The notes under the pieces are model-generated. The model ran no database searches, was not told the origin of the DNA, and worked only from the letters and a program-made list of their open reading frames with translations. The position numbers and the translations under genes were made by a program. Positions 8,749-18,571 of a DNA stretch of 64,000 nucleotides are shown here, in pieces. How positions within the stretch are numbered: the first letter of the stretch is position 1; each line of letters opens with the position of its first letter. This DNA comes from UBA1731 sp045595285 (GTDB lineage Bacteria > Verrucomicrobiota > Kiritimatiellia > RFP12 > UBA1067). The stretch covers positions 26,546-90,545 of the forward strand of contig JAZOAC010000135.1 in assembly GCA_045595285.1 (NCBI GenBank), in the 5' to 3' direction.

Positions 8749-10209
8749 TCAAACACTCATCTGCCCTTTGATTCTGCCTACGTTCTTGAAATCAATCTTA
8801 GAGACATCCATCTCTGCATCCATGAGATTGCAATTGCATTTCTTCTTCCATGCGCCACGCGTAAAATCGGGGATGTCCAGAGCCTTCGAACGATTTCTTG
8901 CGCTTCGTTCGGAAAGTTCGCAGATCGCGCACCAGGACGCAAGGTCATACACATCCATGTCGAGAGGGAGCCCTCTCTGCATGCAATATGCCCAACGAAG
9001 GTCCATCATGAAGTCCATACCACCATGTCCTCCGGCCTTTTTGACAGTTTCGCCCAGTGCCTTCTGCAACGGATGGCGATATTTCTCCCTGAGCCTCTCC
9101 GTGACATTTTTGTCATAGCATGTGTGTGCCGCCTTCTTCGGCCACTTGTCAAGTTCTTCGAGGCACACCTCAAGATGCGGATAACTGCGCATCATCCCTT
9201 TTGTCCCGGCAATGAGATTTATACGGGAATATGGACGCGGCGAGGTCACATCGTGCTGAAGCATGATGGTACGGCCAAGCGCGGTGCGGATCGTCGTCAC
9301 ATTCATGTCGGCCATTGCAAAGCGCTGCGCCCTCCCCGGATTGCCGTCAGGGAGAGTTGCTGCGGCAAACGCCTCGTACCCCCGCTGCATTCCATCCACG
9401 GAAACGAGATAGTCAAAGCGGTCACCTCGGTTTATGCCCATATCCAAGGCTATAGGTCCCAATCCATGAGTGGGATACTGGTTGCCGCCGTGCTTTTCGT
9501 TCCAGTAGTTGCGCCAACGCTTTCCCGGCACCTCTTTCCAGGAGAAATCATTGAATATCTGCCAGCGACGGTCGTGTATGTACGCGCCTTCACCATGGAG
9601 AAGATCTCCCAGCATGCCAAGCTTGCAGAGATTGAGCGCCAGCATCTCATACTCGCCATAGCAGCAATTCTCAAGCTGCATGCAGTGCCGTTTTGTCCGT
9701 TCGGCGGTTTCCACAAGTTCCCAGCATTCATCTACGGACATCGCGGCGGGAACTTCGATGAGCGTGTGTTTGCCCGCTCTCATTGCATACAGCGAAACCG
9801 GCGCATGCGCATTCCACGAAGTACAATTGTACACAACATCCACATCCGGATGGTCACACAGCTTCTTGTACGCCTCTGCGCTCCCGGAATACACCACAGG
9901 CCGTTTTCCGGAACGTTCCTCGATGGCTTTTGCACATCTCTCGGCGAACCATGTCCTGATGTCACAAAGCGCGACAATTTCAATGCCCGGAATGAAAGGA
10001 AGCCGCCGTGCGGCGCAATACCCGCGTTCCCCCAGACCTACAATGCCAACACGGATTTTATCTATCGGAGCACACCTGAAATTCCGCATCGGCATCCCCT
10101 GAACACCGGAGACGCAGGATTGTCCGGCGGCAAACCCGCTCACCACTCCCGACCCCCCGGCCGCCATGGCGATTCCTTTTATGAATTCGCGTCTATTTGA
10201 GTTTTGCAT
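8749..10209 (-). CDS. Tat-exported GH109-type NAD-dependent glycosidase (Gfo/Idh/MocA family)
   Basis: 486 residues. NRREFIKGIA begins a twin-arginine signal of about 30 residues. A Rossmann dinucleotide site VGIVGLGERGY is near 54-64, followed by EVPAAMSV of the Gfo/Idh/MocA fold. HGGNQYPTHGLGP at 240-252 followed by GINRGDRFDYLVS is the pattern I recognise from GH109 alpha-N-acetylgalactosaminidases, which use bound NAD in an oxidation-elimination mechanism. Tat export fits, because the enzyme must leave the cytoplasm folded around its cofactor. It may remove alpha-GalNAc or a related alpha-linked sugar. A clear AAGGAG site precedes the ATG. It follows GH20-like paralogue A by 12 bases. If not GH109, it is still an exported oxidoreductase of this superfamily. 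Confidence 0.85.
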   Translation of the reverse strand: MQNSNRREFIKGIAMAAGGSGVVSGFAAGQSCVSGVQGMPMRNFRCAPIDKIRVGIVGLGERGYCAARRLPFIPGIEIVALCDIRTWFAERCAKAIEERSGKRPVVYSGSAEAYKKLCDHPDVDVVYNCTSWNAHAPVSLYAMRAGKHTLIEVPAAMSVDECWELVETAERTKRHCMQLENCCYGEYEMLALNLCKLGMLGDLLHGEGAYIHDRRWQIFNDFSWKEVPGKRWRNYWNEKHGGNQYPTHGLGPIALDMGINRGDRFDYLVSVDGMQRGYEAFAAATLPDGNPGRAQRFAMADMNVTTIRTALGRTIMLQHDVTSPRPYSRINLIAGTKGMMRSYPHLEVCLEELDKWPKKAAHTCYDKNVTERLREKYRHPLQKALGETVKKAGGHGGMDFMMDLRWAYCMQRGLPLDMDVYDLASWCAICELSERSARNRSKALDIPDFTRGAWKKKCNCNLMDAEMDVSKIDFKNVGRIKGQMSV

Positions 10210-10221
10210 GTCACCATCTCC

Positions 10222-11274
10222 TTACTTTTCCATTGCCACCGCAAGCTGATCCATACCTGCGTAGTTAAAACGAAACGCACTCTCGCCCTTGCAGTCGGTC
10301 CAGGAGGCCATCATGAACCCCTTGAGTCTGCTATGGGAAATATGTGCGCGGCAGAACTCCACCACCTTTCCGGCACAGTCGGAATTATCCGTCCTGCCAG
10401 ACTTCTTAAGTTTGCCCGACATCCAATTCGAGGAACACGGCACCTGGTCAAACCCGGCCCTGTCCAGATCACAGAACAGGCGCAGTTTAGGCTTGAACCA
10501 CTCCTTCATCTTGTCGATTTCATAGCCCTGTGCATCTTCGTTATAATACCAGTTGCTTTGAAGAACGCTCTTGGGGCATTTCTGGACAAACTCAGGATGC
10601 CTCCAGCCGTAGTCACTGAATATCCATGCGCGTGAGCCTGTCTTCTCAACCTCGTTCACAAACCAAAAGAGGTCGTGCCACCACAATTCGTTCTGTCTCA
10701 AGATCACAAAAGAGCGCTTGCGCTGATTTTCGGTTTTCTCCTCATCGAAACCAAGATGGATGTAGCGGGGGTGCTCAAATATCTCCGACACATCCTTGAT
10801 GATATCCGAACAGACGCGGTAATATATCTTCGTGGACACCATACGTCCATATTCCTTGAGCCACTGATGATGGGATGCGGAGAAATTCACTTTCGGGATC
10901 GGCTCCAGTCCCATAGCCTTAAGGCGACGGACCTCCGTGTGCATGCGGTCTGCGCTCCAGCTGCCCTTCACTGCGAGTTCCGGATGGCTCGGATACGCAA
11001 GAAACTCCCCCAGATCCATCACCACCATGTTGTAGCTGCACTTTACGGCATGATCAATCGTACGCTTCCAGATGTTTTCCGAAAAATATATCGCATCCCG
11101 CGTATAGCGTTTGCCGTCGATTCTGGGTTCACCCGGAGCGATCCACTCGCCCCACATGTTCATGCCCATATGAAGAAGCACCGCACGGATATCCTCCGGC
11201 TTCTTCGCGAATGCGGGTGGTGAGATGAGGGCCGACGCGGCAACAGCCGATTTAATAAAGTCACGTCTGTTCAT
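10222..11274 (-). CDS. GH20-like secreted family protein, paralogue A
   Basis: 350 residues with a twin-arginine signal (MNRRDFIKSA, cleavage near SPPAFA). It is one of four paralogues in the window. Shared blocks are HMGMNMWGEW, AYPSHPELAVKGSWS, RRLKAMGLEPIPKVNFS, KEYGRMVST and IHLGFDEE (Asp177-Glu178). H-x-G-x-D-E is the signature of the GH20 catalytic Asp-Glu pair, and the layout fits a TIM-barrel glycosidase, so I infer a distant GH20 relative; function is unproven. The ATG at 11272-11274 was chosen because it begins a clean Tat signal; an in-frame GTG lies 12 bases upstream. The gene abuts the large beta-helix gene upstream and GH109 downstream, so it belongs to the secreted glycan-degrading part of the operon. 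Confidence 0.7.
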   Translation of the reverse strand: MNRRDFIKSAVAASALISPPAFAKKPEDIRAVLLHMGMNMWGEWIAPGEPRIDGKRYTRDAIYFSENIWKRTIDHAVKCSYNMVVMDLGEFLAYPSHPELAVKGSWSADRMHTEVRRLKAMGLEPIPKVNFSASHHQWLKEYGRMVSTKIYYRVCSDIIKDVSEIFEHPRYIHLGFDEEKTENQRKRSFVILRQNELWWHDLFWFVNEVEKTGSRAWIFSDYGWRHPEFVQKCPKSVLQSNWYYNEDAQGYEIDKMKEWFKPKLRLFCDLDRAGFDQVPCSSNWMSGKLKKSGRTDNSDCAGKVVEFCRAHISHSRLKGFMMASWTDCKGESAFRFNYAGMDQLAVAMEK

Positions 11275-11285
11275 GATCCACCGCA

Positions 11286-13956
11286 CTACCTTATCGAAAT
11301 CTGGAATCCGGGGATGAACGGTTCAAGACCGCCATCAGCACCCACGCGTACGCGGAGCCTGTCGGCGCCGCAGCGTATTTTGGAGATTGAACCGCTTTCA
11401 ATGCGCAATGTCGCGCCGCTTCCGAGATTGTCCGAAACAAGAAGCGACGCACCTTCTTCGAAGGAGCAGGATACAAGCGTAAGCGTGGAACCATTCCCGA
11501 GAACCAACGGGGAATCCGCCTCCTTCACCACAAGTGCGCCGATGCTGTTCACGGTGCCTGACGCGGTCTCCAATCCACCGCCGGCCAACCAGATCGCCGC
11601 CCTGGTGTTTTCGCCGGATTCCTGACGTTTGCGGCTTACCTTGAACTGGTCGCTTGCAGCAAGCCGCAAGACACCGTTGCTAACGCATATTTCGTTCGGA
11701 AGCGTGACATCCCCCGAGAGCTCCAATGTTCCGGTGCCATTCTTGACAACATGCACATTCCAGTATCCGTTCGCCTCCGTATTAAACGAATGATAATCAA
11801 CGATATTCCCTGTGACGAAGAAATCCGAGCCGTCAGAAACATCATTTACGTTGAAAGTAAACGTCCTCTCTCCGTCACCGCCCGCAGCCAAGATGACCAG
11901 ACCACTCTCGCAAATGGATGGAGAATCGCCGGTCACTATCCAGTTAGCACGTTGTGCGTCATTCAGGACTCGTGCCGGCTTGCCCTTGATGTTTGCGCCA
12001 TCCATAAACGTAACATAGTTCAAATATGTATCGGACTCCGTTGCACTTTCCTCCTCCTCGCGAATTGAGAGCGTCCCGCCAACAAGATCAATCTGATCTG
12101 TTGTAGCAGTCTGCAAAGCACCTTTCAGTTTAAGAACGCCATTTGTCATTACACGATATTTCGTCCAACGGGGATTTTGCACATGGCCGGAAAGTGTCAA
12201 TGAGGCGTATGGATTTACGGTGACGACACTGTTGGAAGGAAATACAGTTGTGTCTACTGACCGCACCGCAAGCGGAGAGCTTTCACTTCCGCCGAATGTC
12301 AGGTTTCCGCCATTCACGGCGGTGCTTACAGCAGCATATACCACTCCTCCAGTAGCAAATCGCAGACGCAAATTTTTAATGCCCCTTGATGTTGCCGAAT
12401 CCGACACCCCGAACCCTCCCAATGTCGTACGAGATGCCGTGGTATATTGTTTGTAGTTGTAAAAATCCAACCCGTATGCAATCGATGGATCATCGACTTT
12501 CTTTATATACCAATTCCGATATCTTCCAGTGCGAGCCTCAATGTCGTTTCCATTCTGCTTCAAATCCAGCCCGATGCAATAGATATTGTTTTCATTTTCA
12601 TCCTGAAACTGTACCGAACCGGCATTACCTGAAATATTCAGATTCACTCCATGCACATAATGCCCTTTATTGGCATCATTATGATAGAAAGCATCCACCT
12701 CCACAAGATCCGAAAGATCATGGTTCTTTGCAATCGACGTGTAATAGTTTACTCCTCCGTCATCATATGCGTTAGGCATGTATTCCTCTCTTGCAACCGT
12801 AGCACGAGACCGGAATCTCAGGCCAATGTCTTTCACCCCGTGGCTGCCGCTTTCATCGGACGTCGCAAGGCTCCCATATCGTCCCAACAAAGGCGAAGAA
12901 CCTGCATCCGTGCTGAAATGCTCGAAGTCCATGCCCAAATGAACCTGATCGGCAAAGTAATCGTCTACAAGAACGCCATCCACATAATTTGTGGTAGAAA
13001 TCTTATAGGTACGATATTTGCTCGTGTACGCTTCCACGTTTTCGCCGTTTTGCCTGAACTCCACAAGCACTCCCGTAACCAACGTGGGAGATGACTGCAA
13101 CTGGAACTGGCATGTTTTTTCGCCAAAGCGACTACTTACGTGAGTATATTTAAGATTGTATGCCTGTTGTTCATCAAAGAGGTTTTTCCCGAAATGGTAT
13201 TTCCCGGAAACCGAATCAAGATCGGCAAGGCTGCAGTTTTCCGCGACTACAACCCATTCAGCATCCGGGAGGTATCCGGCTCGAAAATGCGATGCGACTA
13301 CGGCGTTTGTCACAATAATGTCGCCATTGCCTACTATCGTTTCGCCAATCGAGTCTCCCTCATATACGGAGTATTCGACCGGTGCGGCAGGCTTGCGCAT
13401 GGCTATGAAACTTATGTTGAATGCTGAACGGGTACCTGCGGTGAGCGGACGTGGCAACACCCGAGGATTTTTCGCATCAACCATTGCGTCAAGGTCCATG
13501 CCAAGTTCCACGTCAAGCGGGTTGAGCGAAGCCGCCCTAACAGTATAGGCTATAATGTCGTTTCCGCTTTGCACAAACTTAACTGTGACCGAAGCTGTGT
13601 ACGGCGTCGGCGTAGATGTGCGCGTTACACCCTGAAACTGCACAGTCGCCGACTCCACCCCATTTTCTGACGACCTGACGATGTTGTATGGTCGCAGAAT
13701 CTCGTTGTGGAGATCCTGATTTATCTGCCACCGTTGCCCGGAAGACGAACCTTTATTAAAATAGGCGTATGCCGGTTCATAATCCGAAAGCTTCATACCT
13801 GTGAACACCGTATCCGGCTTGTCTGGATCCGATGAGAGCACCTCGTTTGAGGCAGCCTCAAAGGTAATGAAATCGTCCGACTGCTGAGCATTTGCAAGCA
13901 GCATAGTCATGCTGCAGGCAACGCAAAGACCAAGGTGTATTTTTTTTTTCTTTCAC
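11286..13956 (-). CDS. Large secreted beta-helix protein A (autotransporter-repeat type), start out of frame at a poly-A tract
   Basis: About 890 residues, rich in Gly, Ser, Thr and Asn. Late repeats such as GTGTLELSGDVTLPN and GVLRLAASD resemble autotransporter-associated beta-strand repeats, so a secreted beta-helix is likely. The first ATG of the open frame (13910) has no ribosome binding site and would cut a signal peptide in half. Upstream, AAAGGAG and a GTG at 13956 are well placed, and the missing signal residues KKIHLGLCVACS are encoded just before that ATG. A run of ten A (13940-13949) puts the GTG out of frame; nine A would restore it. No outer-membrane barrel is seen; the C terminus FQISIR matches its paralogues. 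Function unknown; it sits between dgoD and GH20-like A. Confidence 0.72.
13940..13949 (-). repeat. Poly-A tract (10 A on the coding strand) in the signal-peptide codons of protein A
   Basis: Ten consecutive A lie 7 bases after the GTG at 13954-13956. With ten, the GTG frame runs into unrelated codons; with nine it joins the long frame and yields a complete signal peptide. A candidate slipped-strand switch or a sequencing miscount. Confidence 0.6.
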
Positions 13957-13990
13957 AACACCATTTCTCCTTTCTAATGTTTGGAAACGA

Positions 13991-15139
13991 TTACCATTCG
14001 GCAACGGAGCCATCGGCATGACGCCAGACAGGGTTCTTCCAGTTGTGGGGATTCTTATTTTCCTCCATGACAAGCTCTTTGTTCACTTCGACACCGAGAC
14101 CGGGGCGCTTCGGCAGCTCCACCGTGCCGTCAGTAAACTTGAAGTCATCCTTGTTGGTCACGTAATCGAGAACCGTCTTTCCGACATTGTAGTGGATGCC
14201 GATGGACTGCTCCTGGATAACCGCATTGTAGCTGATCGCATCGACGTGTAGGCACGCCGCAAGCGCAATCGGTCCGAGCGGACAGTGCGGAGCGAGCGCC
14301 ACATCGTACGCCTCCGCCATAGCGGCAATCTTCTTGACTTCTGTAATGCCGCCGGCGTGCGAAAGGTCGGGCTGGATGATATCCACGCCGCCAGAGGCAA
14401 GAAGCCTCTTGAAGTCATACTTGGTGAAAAGACGCTCTCCGGTCGCGATCGGCACATTGCATGCGGCGGCGATCTCCTTGAAGTCCTCCATGTGCTCGCA
14501 GAGAACAGGCTCTTCGATGAACATCGGGTCAAACTGTTCAAGCTTCTTCGCGAGCACCTTCGCCATTGGCTTGTGGACGCGTCCATGGAAATCTATGGCG
14601 ATACCGAAGTACTTGCCGCAGGCGTCTCGGATCTCCTGCACACGGGAGAGGACCGCATCCACCTTGTTATAAGTGTCGATCATCTGCAGCTCTTCGGTCG
14701 CGTTCATCTTCACCGCGGAGAATCCGGCGTCCATCTTCTCCTTCGCGGCGCGCCCGGTATCGCCGGGACGGTCACCGCCGATCCAGGAATAGACCTTCAT
14801 CCTGTCGCGGCAACGTCCGCCCATCAGCTCATAGACGGGGGAGTTGAACACCTTGCCCTTGATGTCCCACAGCGCCTGATCGATACCGGAAAGCGCACTC
14901 ATCAGCACGCCGCCGCCGCGGTAGAATCCGGCACGATAGATTGTGCTCCATATATCCTCGATGCGGGAAGGATCCTTGCCGATGAGATAGTCGTGGTATT
15001 CCTCCACGCAAGAGAGAACAGCCTTGGCATGTCCTTCAAGCACAGCCTCGCCCCATCCGGCCAGACCGGTATCAGTTACGATCTCCACAAATCCCCAGCG
15101 GGGACGGACAAAATAGACGTTTACCTTATCGATTTTCAT
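13991..15139 (-). CDS. dgoD: D-galactonate dehydratase (enolase superfamily)
   Basis: 382 residues, the same length as Escherichia coli DgoD and closely similar throughout. It dehydrates D-galactonate to 2-keto-3-deoxygalactonate in the cytoplasm. Metal ligands Asp183 (DFHGR), Glu209 (EEPV) and Glu235 (GER), catalytic His185 and His285 (APHCPLGP), and Glu310 (QEQSIGIHYN) are all in place. QPDLSHAGGI and the C-terminal end (SVAEW) are further family hallmarks. With KdgK and Eda in the same operon it would feed galactonate carbon to pyruvate and glyceraldehyde 3-phosphate. No galactose dehydrogenase or galactonolactonase is seen in the window, so galactonate may be imported or made by genes elsewhere. 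Gaps to neighbours are 27 and 34 bases. Confidence 0.94.
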   Translation of the reverse strand: MKIDKVNVYFVRPRWGFVEIVTDTGLAGWGEAVLEGHAKAVLSCVEEYHDYLIGKDPSRIEDIWSTIYRAGFYRGGGVLMSALSGIDQALWDIKGKVFNSPVYELMGGRCRDRMKVYSWIGGDRPGDTGRAAKEKMDAGFSAVKMNATEELQMIDTYNKVDAVLSRVQEIRDACGKYFGIAIDFHGRVHKPMAKVLAKKLEQFDPMFIEEPVLCEHMEDFKEIAAACNVPIATGERLFTKYDFKRLLASGGVDIIQPDLSHAGGITEVKKIAAMAEAYDVALAPHCPLGPIALAACLHVDAISYNAVIQEQSIGIHYNVGKTVLDYVTNKDDFKFTDGTVELPKRPGLGVEVNKELVMEENKNPHNWKNPVWRHADGSVAEW

Positions 15140-15166
15140 AATGATTCCTCATTTATCTTATGTTTT

Positions 15167-16618
15167 TCAAGAAAATTTCCATTCGGTGAAAATCGGATCA
15201 CCTTTATTACCGAAACTGTCGCAGGGGCGCACGGAAAAACGGTAGCGGCGGCCACGCGAAGGATCAAGCCTCCCGTTCGGCGCGGGCAGGTCCGAAAGCG
15301 CAAACGGACAGACGACCGTTTTCGCGTCCGCCGCCTCGCCCTTGTAGAAACCGGACGAATACACGCGCTTCGTGCGCCGCACCTTCACGGCATCAACATC
15401 CATTTCCTGCAGCTGCACCTCGAAATCGAACGCCCGGGCTCGTCCACCGGCGGCAAAAACATTTGGGAACGAAACGAACAGCGCCCGCACGGATTCGCCC
15501 TTGCGGTCGGCCGCAAACCCCTCTCCGACCGATATCTCCGCATCATCGGCAAACTCCGGAGGCTTCGAGCGCAGCGCCCGTTTGACGAGCGGATCGACCC
15601 TGCCCGGAATCGGCACGATCCAATCGTCCCCGAGCGAAAGATCATTCGCGAAATCACGCCGTTCGAAGGCGATTCTGTCCCGATAGACGCGGCAGACCAT
15701 TCCATGCTTGCCGTCTTCCGGGCGAAGCCTCGGCAGAAGCTGATCACCGGTATCGACAGCACCGTCGATCTCTGAGTTTTCGCGTCCCCCGAACGGTATC
15801 AGAAACCGCAGAGCCGCCGTTCCGACCGATGTGAATTCCCCGCGCCAGAGAGTACGCTCGTCGTTGAGCGGCGTGTGCGAATGCCCTGAGACGGCAACCG
15901 CATTGGAAAATTTCGACAGCGCTCTGGTTGCCGTGCCGTCATCCTGTCCCCACGTCCACGGCGCACTGCACGTACCCCGCGGATGCATATGCTGAACAAA
16001 GAAAAACACATCCTCTCCGGCAAGTTCGGATTCCATCCCGGCAAGATATTCCGGAAGGTCCGTCTGTCCGGGCGGCGCAGTGCGGCGCTGACGGTCGTTC
16101 CGGTACTGGTAGCTGGAGCCGACAAAACAGACGCCGTTGATCCGCTTTTTCCACAACGGCTCGTATTCGCAGCCGAAAAGACGCTTCCATTCTCTGCGCA
16201 AACGATCATCGGCATCAAGATTCTCGGCGACAACGCGATCCCACGGCATTTTGATTTCGTCCGCCCAGTCACGGCTCCAGCGCTGAAGGTCGTGATTGCC
16301 GAGGACCGTAAGCAGTTCGACCCTGCGGCCGTCAGCCCCACGACCGTCGGGGAATACGGAGAACCACGCATTCGCAAGATGCTCCAGTTCGCCGGAGAGT
16401 CCGTTGTCGATCATGTCTCCCGCCATGACTACAGCGTCCACCTGCCGGTCGCGGAAATACCTGAGCGCATGGACGGTCTCCTTCGCCGACTCCGCATCGA
16501 CGATGTGCATGTCGCTCAGGATTCCGAACACGAGCCGAGGCCGCTCCGCCGCAAATGACGGCATCGCAACCGCGGCCACAGCTCCGCCCAAAAAACCTCT
16601 GCGGGAAACCGCGTTCAT
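15167..16618 (-). CDS. Tat-exported calcineurin-like metallophosphoesterase
   Basis: 483 residues. SRRGFLGGAVAAVAMPSFAA is a twin-arginine signal. The two-metal phosphoesterase motifs follow in order: GILSDMHIVDAE, MAGDMIDNG, VLGNHDLQRW, VQHMHPRG and VSGHSHTPL. The C-terminal third (from about 330) is beta-rich and ends in a region like a fibronectin or Ig domain (RYRFSVRPCDSFGNKG). It should act on phosphoesters outside the cytoplasm. It lies 4 bases after the GH16 gene and 27 before dgoD, inside the same operon. Its presence with a second exported metallophosphoesterase suggests that the target glycan may be phosphorylated, an inference from context only. Confidence 0.87.
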   Translation of the reverse strand: MNAVSRRGFLGGAVAAVAMPSFAAERPRLVFGILSDMHIVDAESAKETVHALRYFRDRQVDAVVMAGDMIDNGLSGELEHLANAWFSVFPDGRGADGRRVELLTVLGNHDLQRWSRDWADEIKMPWDRVVAENLDADDRLRREWKRLFGCEYEPLWKKRINGVCFVGSSYQYRNDRQRRTAPPGQTDLPEYLAGMESELAGEDVFFFVQHMHPRGTCSAPWTWGQDDGTATRALSKFSNAVAVSGHSHTPLNDERTLWRGEFTSVGTAALRFLIPFGGRENSEIDGAVDTGDQLLPRLRPEDGKHGMVCRVYRDRIAFERRDFANDLSLGDDWIVPIPGRVDPLVKRALRSKPPEFADDAEISVGEGFAADRKGESVRALFVSFPNVFAAGGRARAFDFEVQLQEMDVDAVKVRRTKRVYSSGFYKGEAADAKTVVCPFALSDLPAPNGRLDPSRGRRYRFSVRPCDSFGNKGDPIFTEWKFS

Positions 16619-16622
16619 TCAA

Positions 16623-17579
16623 TCAATCCTCCACTATATCAAACACGCGGATGTAATCGACGGCGAAGTCGTCGCCGAGAGCCTCGTCCAACCGAGGATC
16701 TTTCGTGGCGTTCTTCTTGTAGTTCATCGCTTCGGTAGTGATGTAGATGAACTCCTTCGTCTGGGAGACGACTTCGCCTTTACCCTTGCCGACCTTCTCA
16801 CCGTGCTGTCTGCCGTCGACAAAAATCGTAAATCCGTCGCTCTCCCACAGCAATCCGTACGTATGGAACTCCTCGGAACCGAGCTTGAGGATGTGCGGAC
16901 TCGTCTTCGGCTTTTCGCCCGGCTTCATGCGCGGAGTGACGAACACTCCGTAGTCTGGACCGTAGCCGTTGTAGTGGAAGCAGTGCGGAATAACCTCGCC
17001 CGGGACGAACGACTCCATCACGTCAATCTCCACTCCGCTCCGCGCCGGATCGAGCGTCGCGCCAATATCCACGGAATTGAGCCAAAACGCGCTCCACCAG
17101 CCGGGCTTGCGCTGAAGGCGGCACCGGCATTCGTAATAGCCGTACCGATGCTCGAACTTCGGCGCTTCACGTTTCCGGTACGCCCAGCGGCGGAATCCGT
17201 TCTGTCCACGGTCGCTCAGTTCGGGATCGACCGGTTCGTCCCAGATGCGGTTGCCCGTCTGGAGACTCGCGGAGCAGAACTGACCGTCCGGACGTTTCTT
17301 CAGCTTCATGTACATTATGCCGTCCTTGAACTCGAGCGTGTCGTCTTCAGGACCTGCAAACCAGCTCGCCCGCTCGCCCATGTAGTTCGTGCGGTACATC
17401 CATTTCGAATCATCCAACCTGTCGCCGTTGAATTCATCATTCCATATGAGCTTAAAGTTCTTGCCCGGCGGCAAAAGCGAAACCGCCTCCCCTTTTACAG
17501 CCTCAACCGTCTGTGGCGGTCTTGCATCCCAGACGATCGCCGAAGCGAACGCCAGCATCGAAACAGTCAGAACGTTCAT
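16623..17579 (-). CDS. Secreted glycoside hydrolase family 16 (endo-beta-glucanase/galactanase type)
   Basis: 318 residues with a short hydrophobic signal (to about residue 15). The beta-jelly-roll of GH16 follows: FKLIWNDEFNGDRLDDSKW near 42, RYGYYECRCRLQ near 145, and the catalytic motif EIDVME at 184-189 with the nucleophile and acid/base Glu residues in the E-x-D-x-x-E arrangement. Later FHTYGLLWESDGFTIFVDG is also typical. Family members cut beta-1,3-, beta-1,4- or mixed-linkage glucans, agarose, porphyran or carrageenan; the exact substrate is not decidable by eye. The start overlaps the stop of GH20-like B by four bases (ATGA), so the two are translationally coupled. Confidence 0.92.
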   Translation of the reverse strand: MNVLTVSMLAFASAIVWDARPPQTVEAVKGEAVSLLPPGKNFKLIWNDEFNGDRLDDSKWMYRTNYMGERASWFAGPEDDTLEFKDGIMYMKLKKRPDGQFCSASLQTGNRIWDEPVDPELSDRGQNGFRRWAYRKREAPKFEHRYGYYECRCRLQRKPGWWSAFWLNSVDIGATLDPARSGVEIDVMESFVPGEVIPHCFHYNGYGPDYGVFVTPRMKPGEKPKTSPHILKLGSEEFHTYGLLWESDGFTIFVDGRQHGEKVGKGKGEVVSQTKEFIYITTEAMNYKKNATKDPRLDEALGDDFAVDYIRVFDIVED

Positions 17580-18571
17580 ATCTGATCCTTCCCTTCAAAC
17601 ATTGCACGAGCAACATCGTTCATGTCGCAACCGGCCATAAACTTAAAGTCTCCATCCTTGGTGGAAGTGCACCATGGCACCATGAAGAATCCCGAAATCC
17701 GTTCCGGTGGGATATGCTTTCTGCAGAACATCGCAAGATTCGGATGATTCTTCACGTTGACTGCAAGACCTCTCGCCTTCAGTCTGCCGCTGCACCATAC
17801 GCTGCCGCACGGGACAAGGTCGAATCCTTTCTCCGCCATGCGCGTAAACACGTCGCTGCGCGAATGGTCGGAATCAACCGCCGCTTTTGGATCCGTGAAT
17901 CGTTCCGCATAGCTCCACGGCGAATGCAGAAAGGATTTCGGCAGACGCGCATAGAATTCCTTCGGATCACGGGTTCCCGGATTGGAGAACATCCACGGAC
18001 GGCTGTTGTTCTTCTCCAGGCACTTTGCGTAGAATCCGATGTCATGCCACCACAGATCACCCTCACGGTACACGCAGTACGCATTGCCGCTGGACCACTT
18101 GTACCCCTCTTCATCCATGCCGATGTGGAAATAGGGAGGATTGTCGAATATCTCGCAGGTGTCGTCGATGAGATCCTTCACCACCTTGTAGTATGTCGGC
18201 GATGAGATCATACGCGCGTAATCGCCCAACCAGAAGTCGTGGCAGGTGGAGAAATTGAGTTTCGGCACCACCGTAAGCCCGCCCGCCTTGAGGCGCTTGA
18301 CTTCCCTGTTGAGCTTCTCCGCGCTCCAGCTTCCCTTGACGGCGATTTCGGGATGGGACGGATAAACCACACCCTCTCCGACGTCGATGACAAGCGTATT
18401 GGTACCGGATCCCGGCTCCAGCAGGCGCTTCATCCGCAGATTCCAGGATGCATCCGTGCACAGCAGACGGTCCGTACAGAAATTAGACCATTTCATGCGG
18501 CCGGGACCCCGCCAGATCGCCTCGTCATGCCACATGTTGTAACCCAGATGCTGCATCACTGCCCAGATCAT
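17576..18571 (-). CDS. GH20-like family protein, paralogue B (no signal peptide)
   Basis: 331 residues starting MIWAVMQHLGYNMW. The same frame is open for 33 more codons upstream, but that part overlaps the previous gene. The chosen ATG has AAGGAG 8 bases ahead and overlaps the previous stop as ATGA. Shared family blocks are present: VYPSHPEIAVKGSWSAEK, RLKAGGLTVVPKLNFSTCHD, DYARMISS and FHIGMDEE with the Asp-Glu pair. No export signal is visible, unlike paralogues A and C. A role as a cytoplasmic glycosidase of GH20-like fold is an inference from the H-x-G-x-D-E motif. It is coupled to paralogue C upstream and to GH16 downstream. Confidence 0.7.
   Translation of the reverse strand: MIWAVMQHLGYNMWHDEAIWRGPGRMKWSNFCTDRLLCTDASWNLRMKRLLEPGSGTNTLVIDVGEGVVYPSHPEIAVKGSWSAEKLNREVKRLKAGGLTVVPKLNFSTCHDFWLGDYARMISSPTYYKVVKDLIDDTCEIFDNPPYFHIGMDEEGYKWSSGNAYCVYREGDLWWHDIGFYAKCLEKNNSRPWMFSNPGTRDPKEFYARLPKSFLHSPWSYAERFTDPKAAVDSDHSRSDVFTRMAEKGFDLVPCGSVWCSGRLKARGLAVNVKNHPNLAMFCRKHIPPERISGFFMVPWCTSTKDGDFKFMAGCDMNDVARAMFEGKDQI

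Noticed and set aside
8734..10200. Long plus-strand open frame (488 codons) opposite the GH109 gene
   Set aside because: It mirrors a well-supported gene with a signal peptide, ribosome binding site and family motifs; its own translation shows no domain. The same holds for the long plus-strand frames at 25413-27056, 47219-48937, 14285-15775 and 21305-22813.
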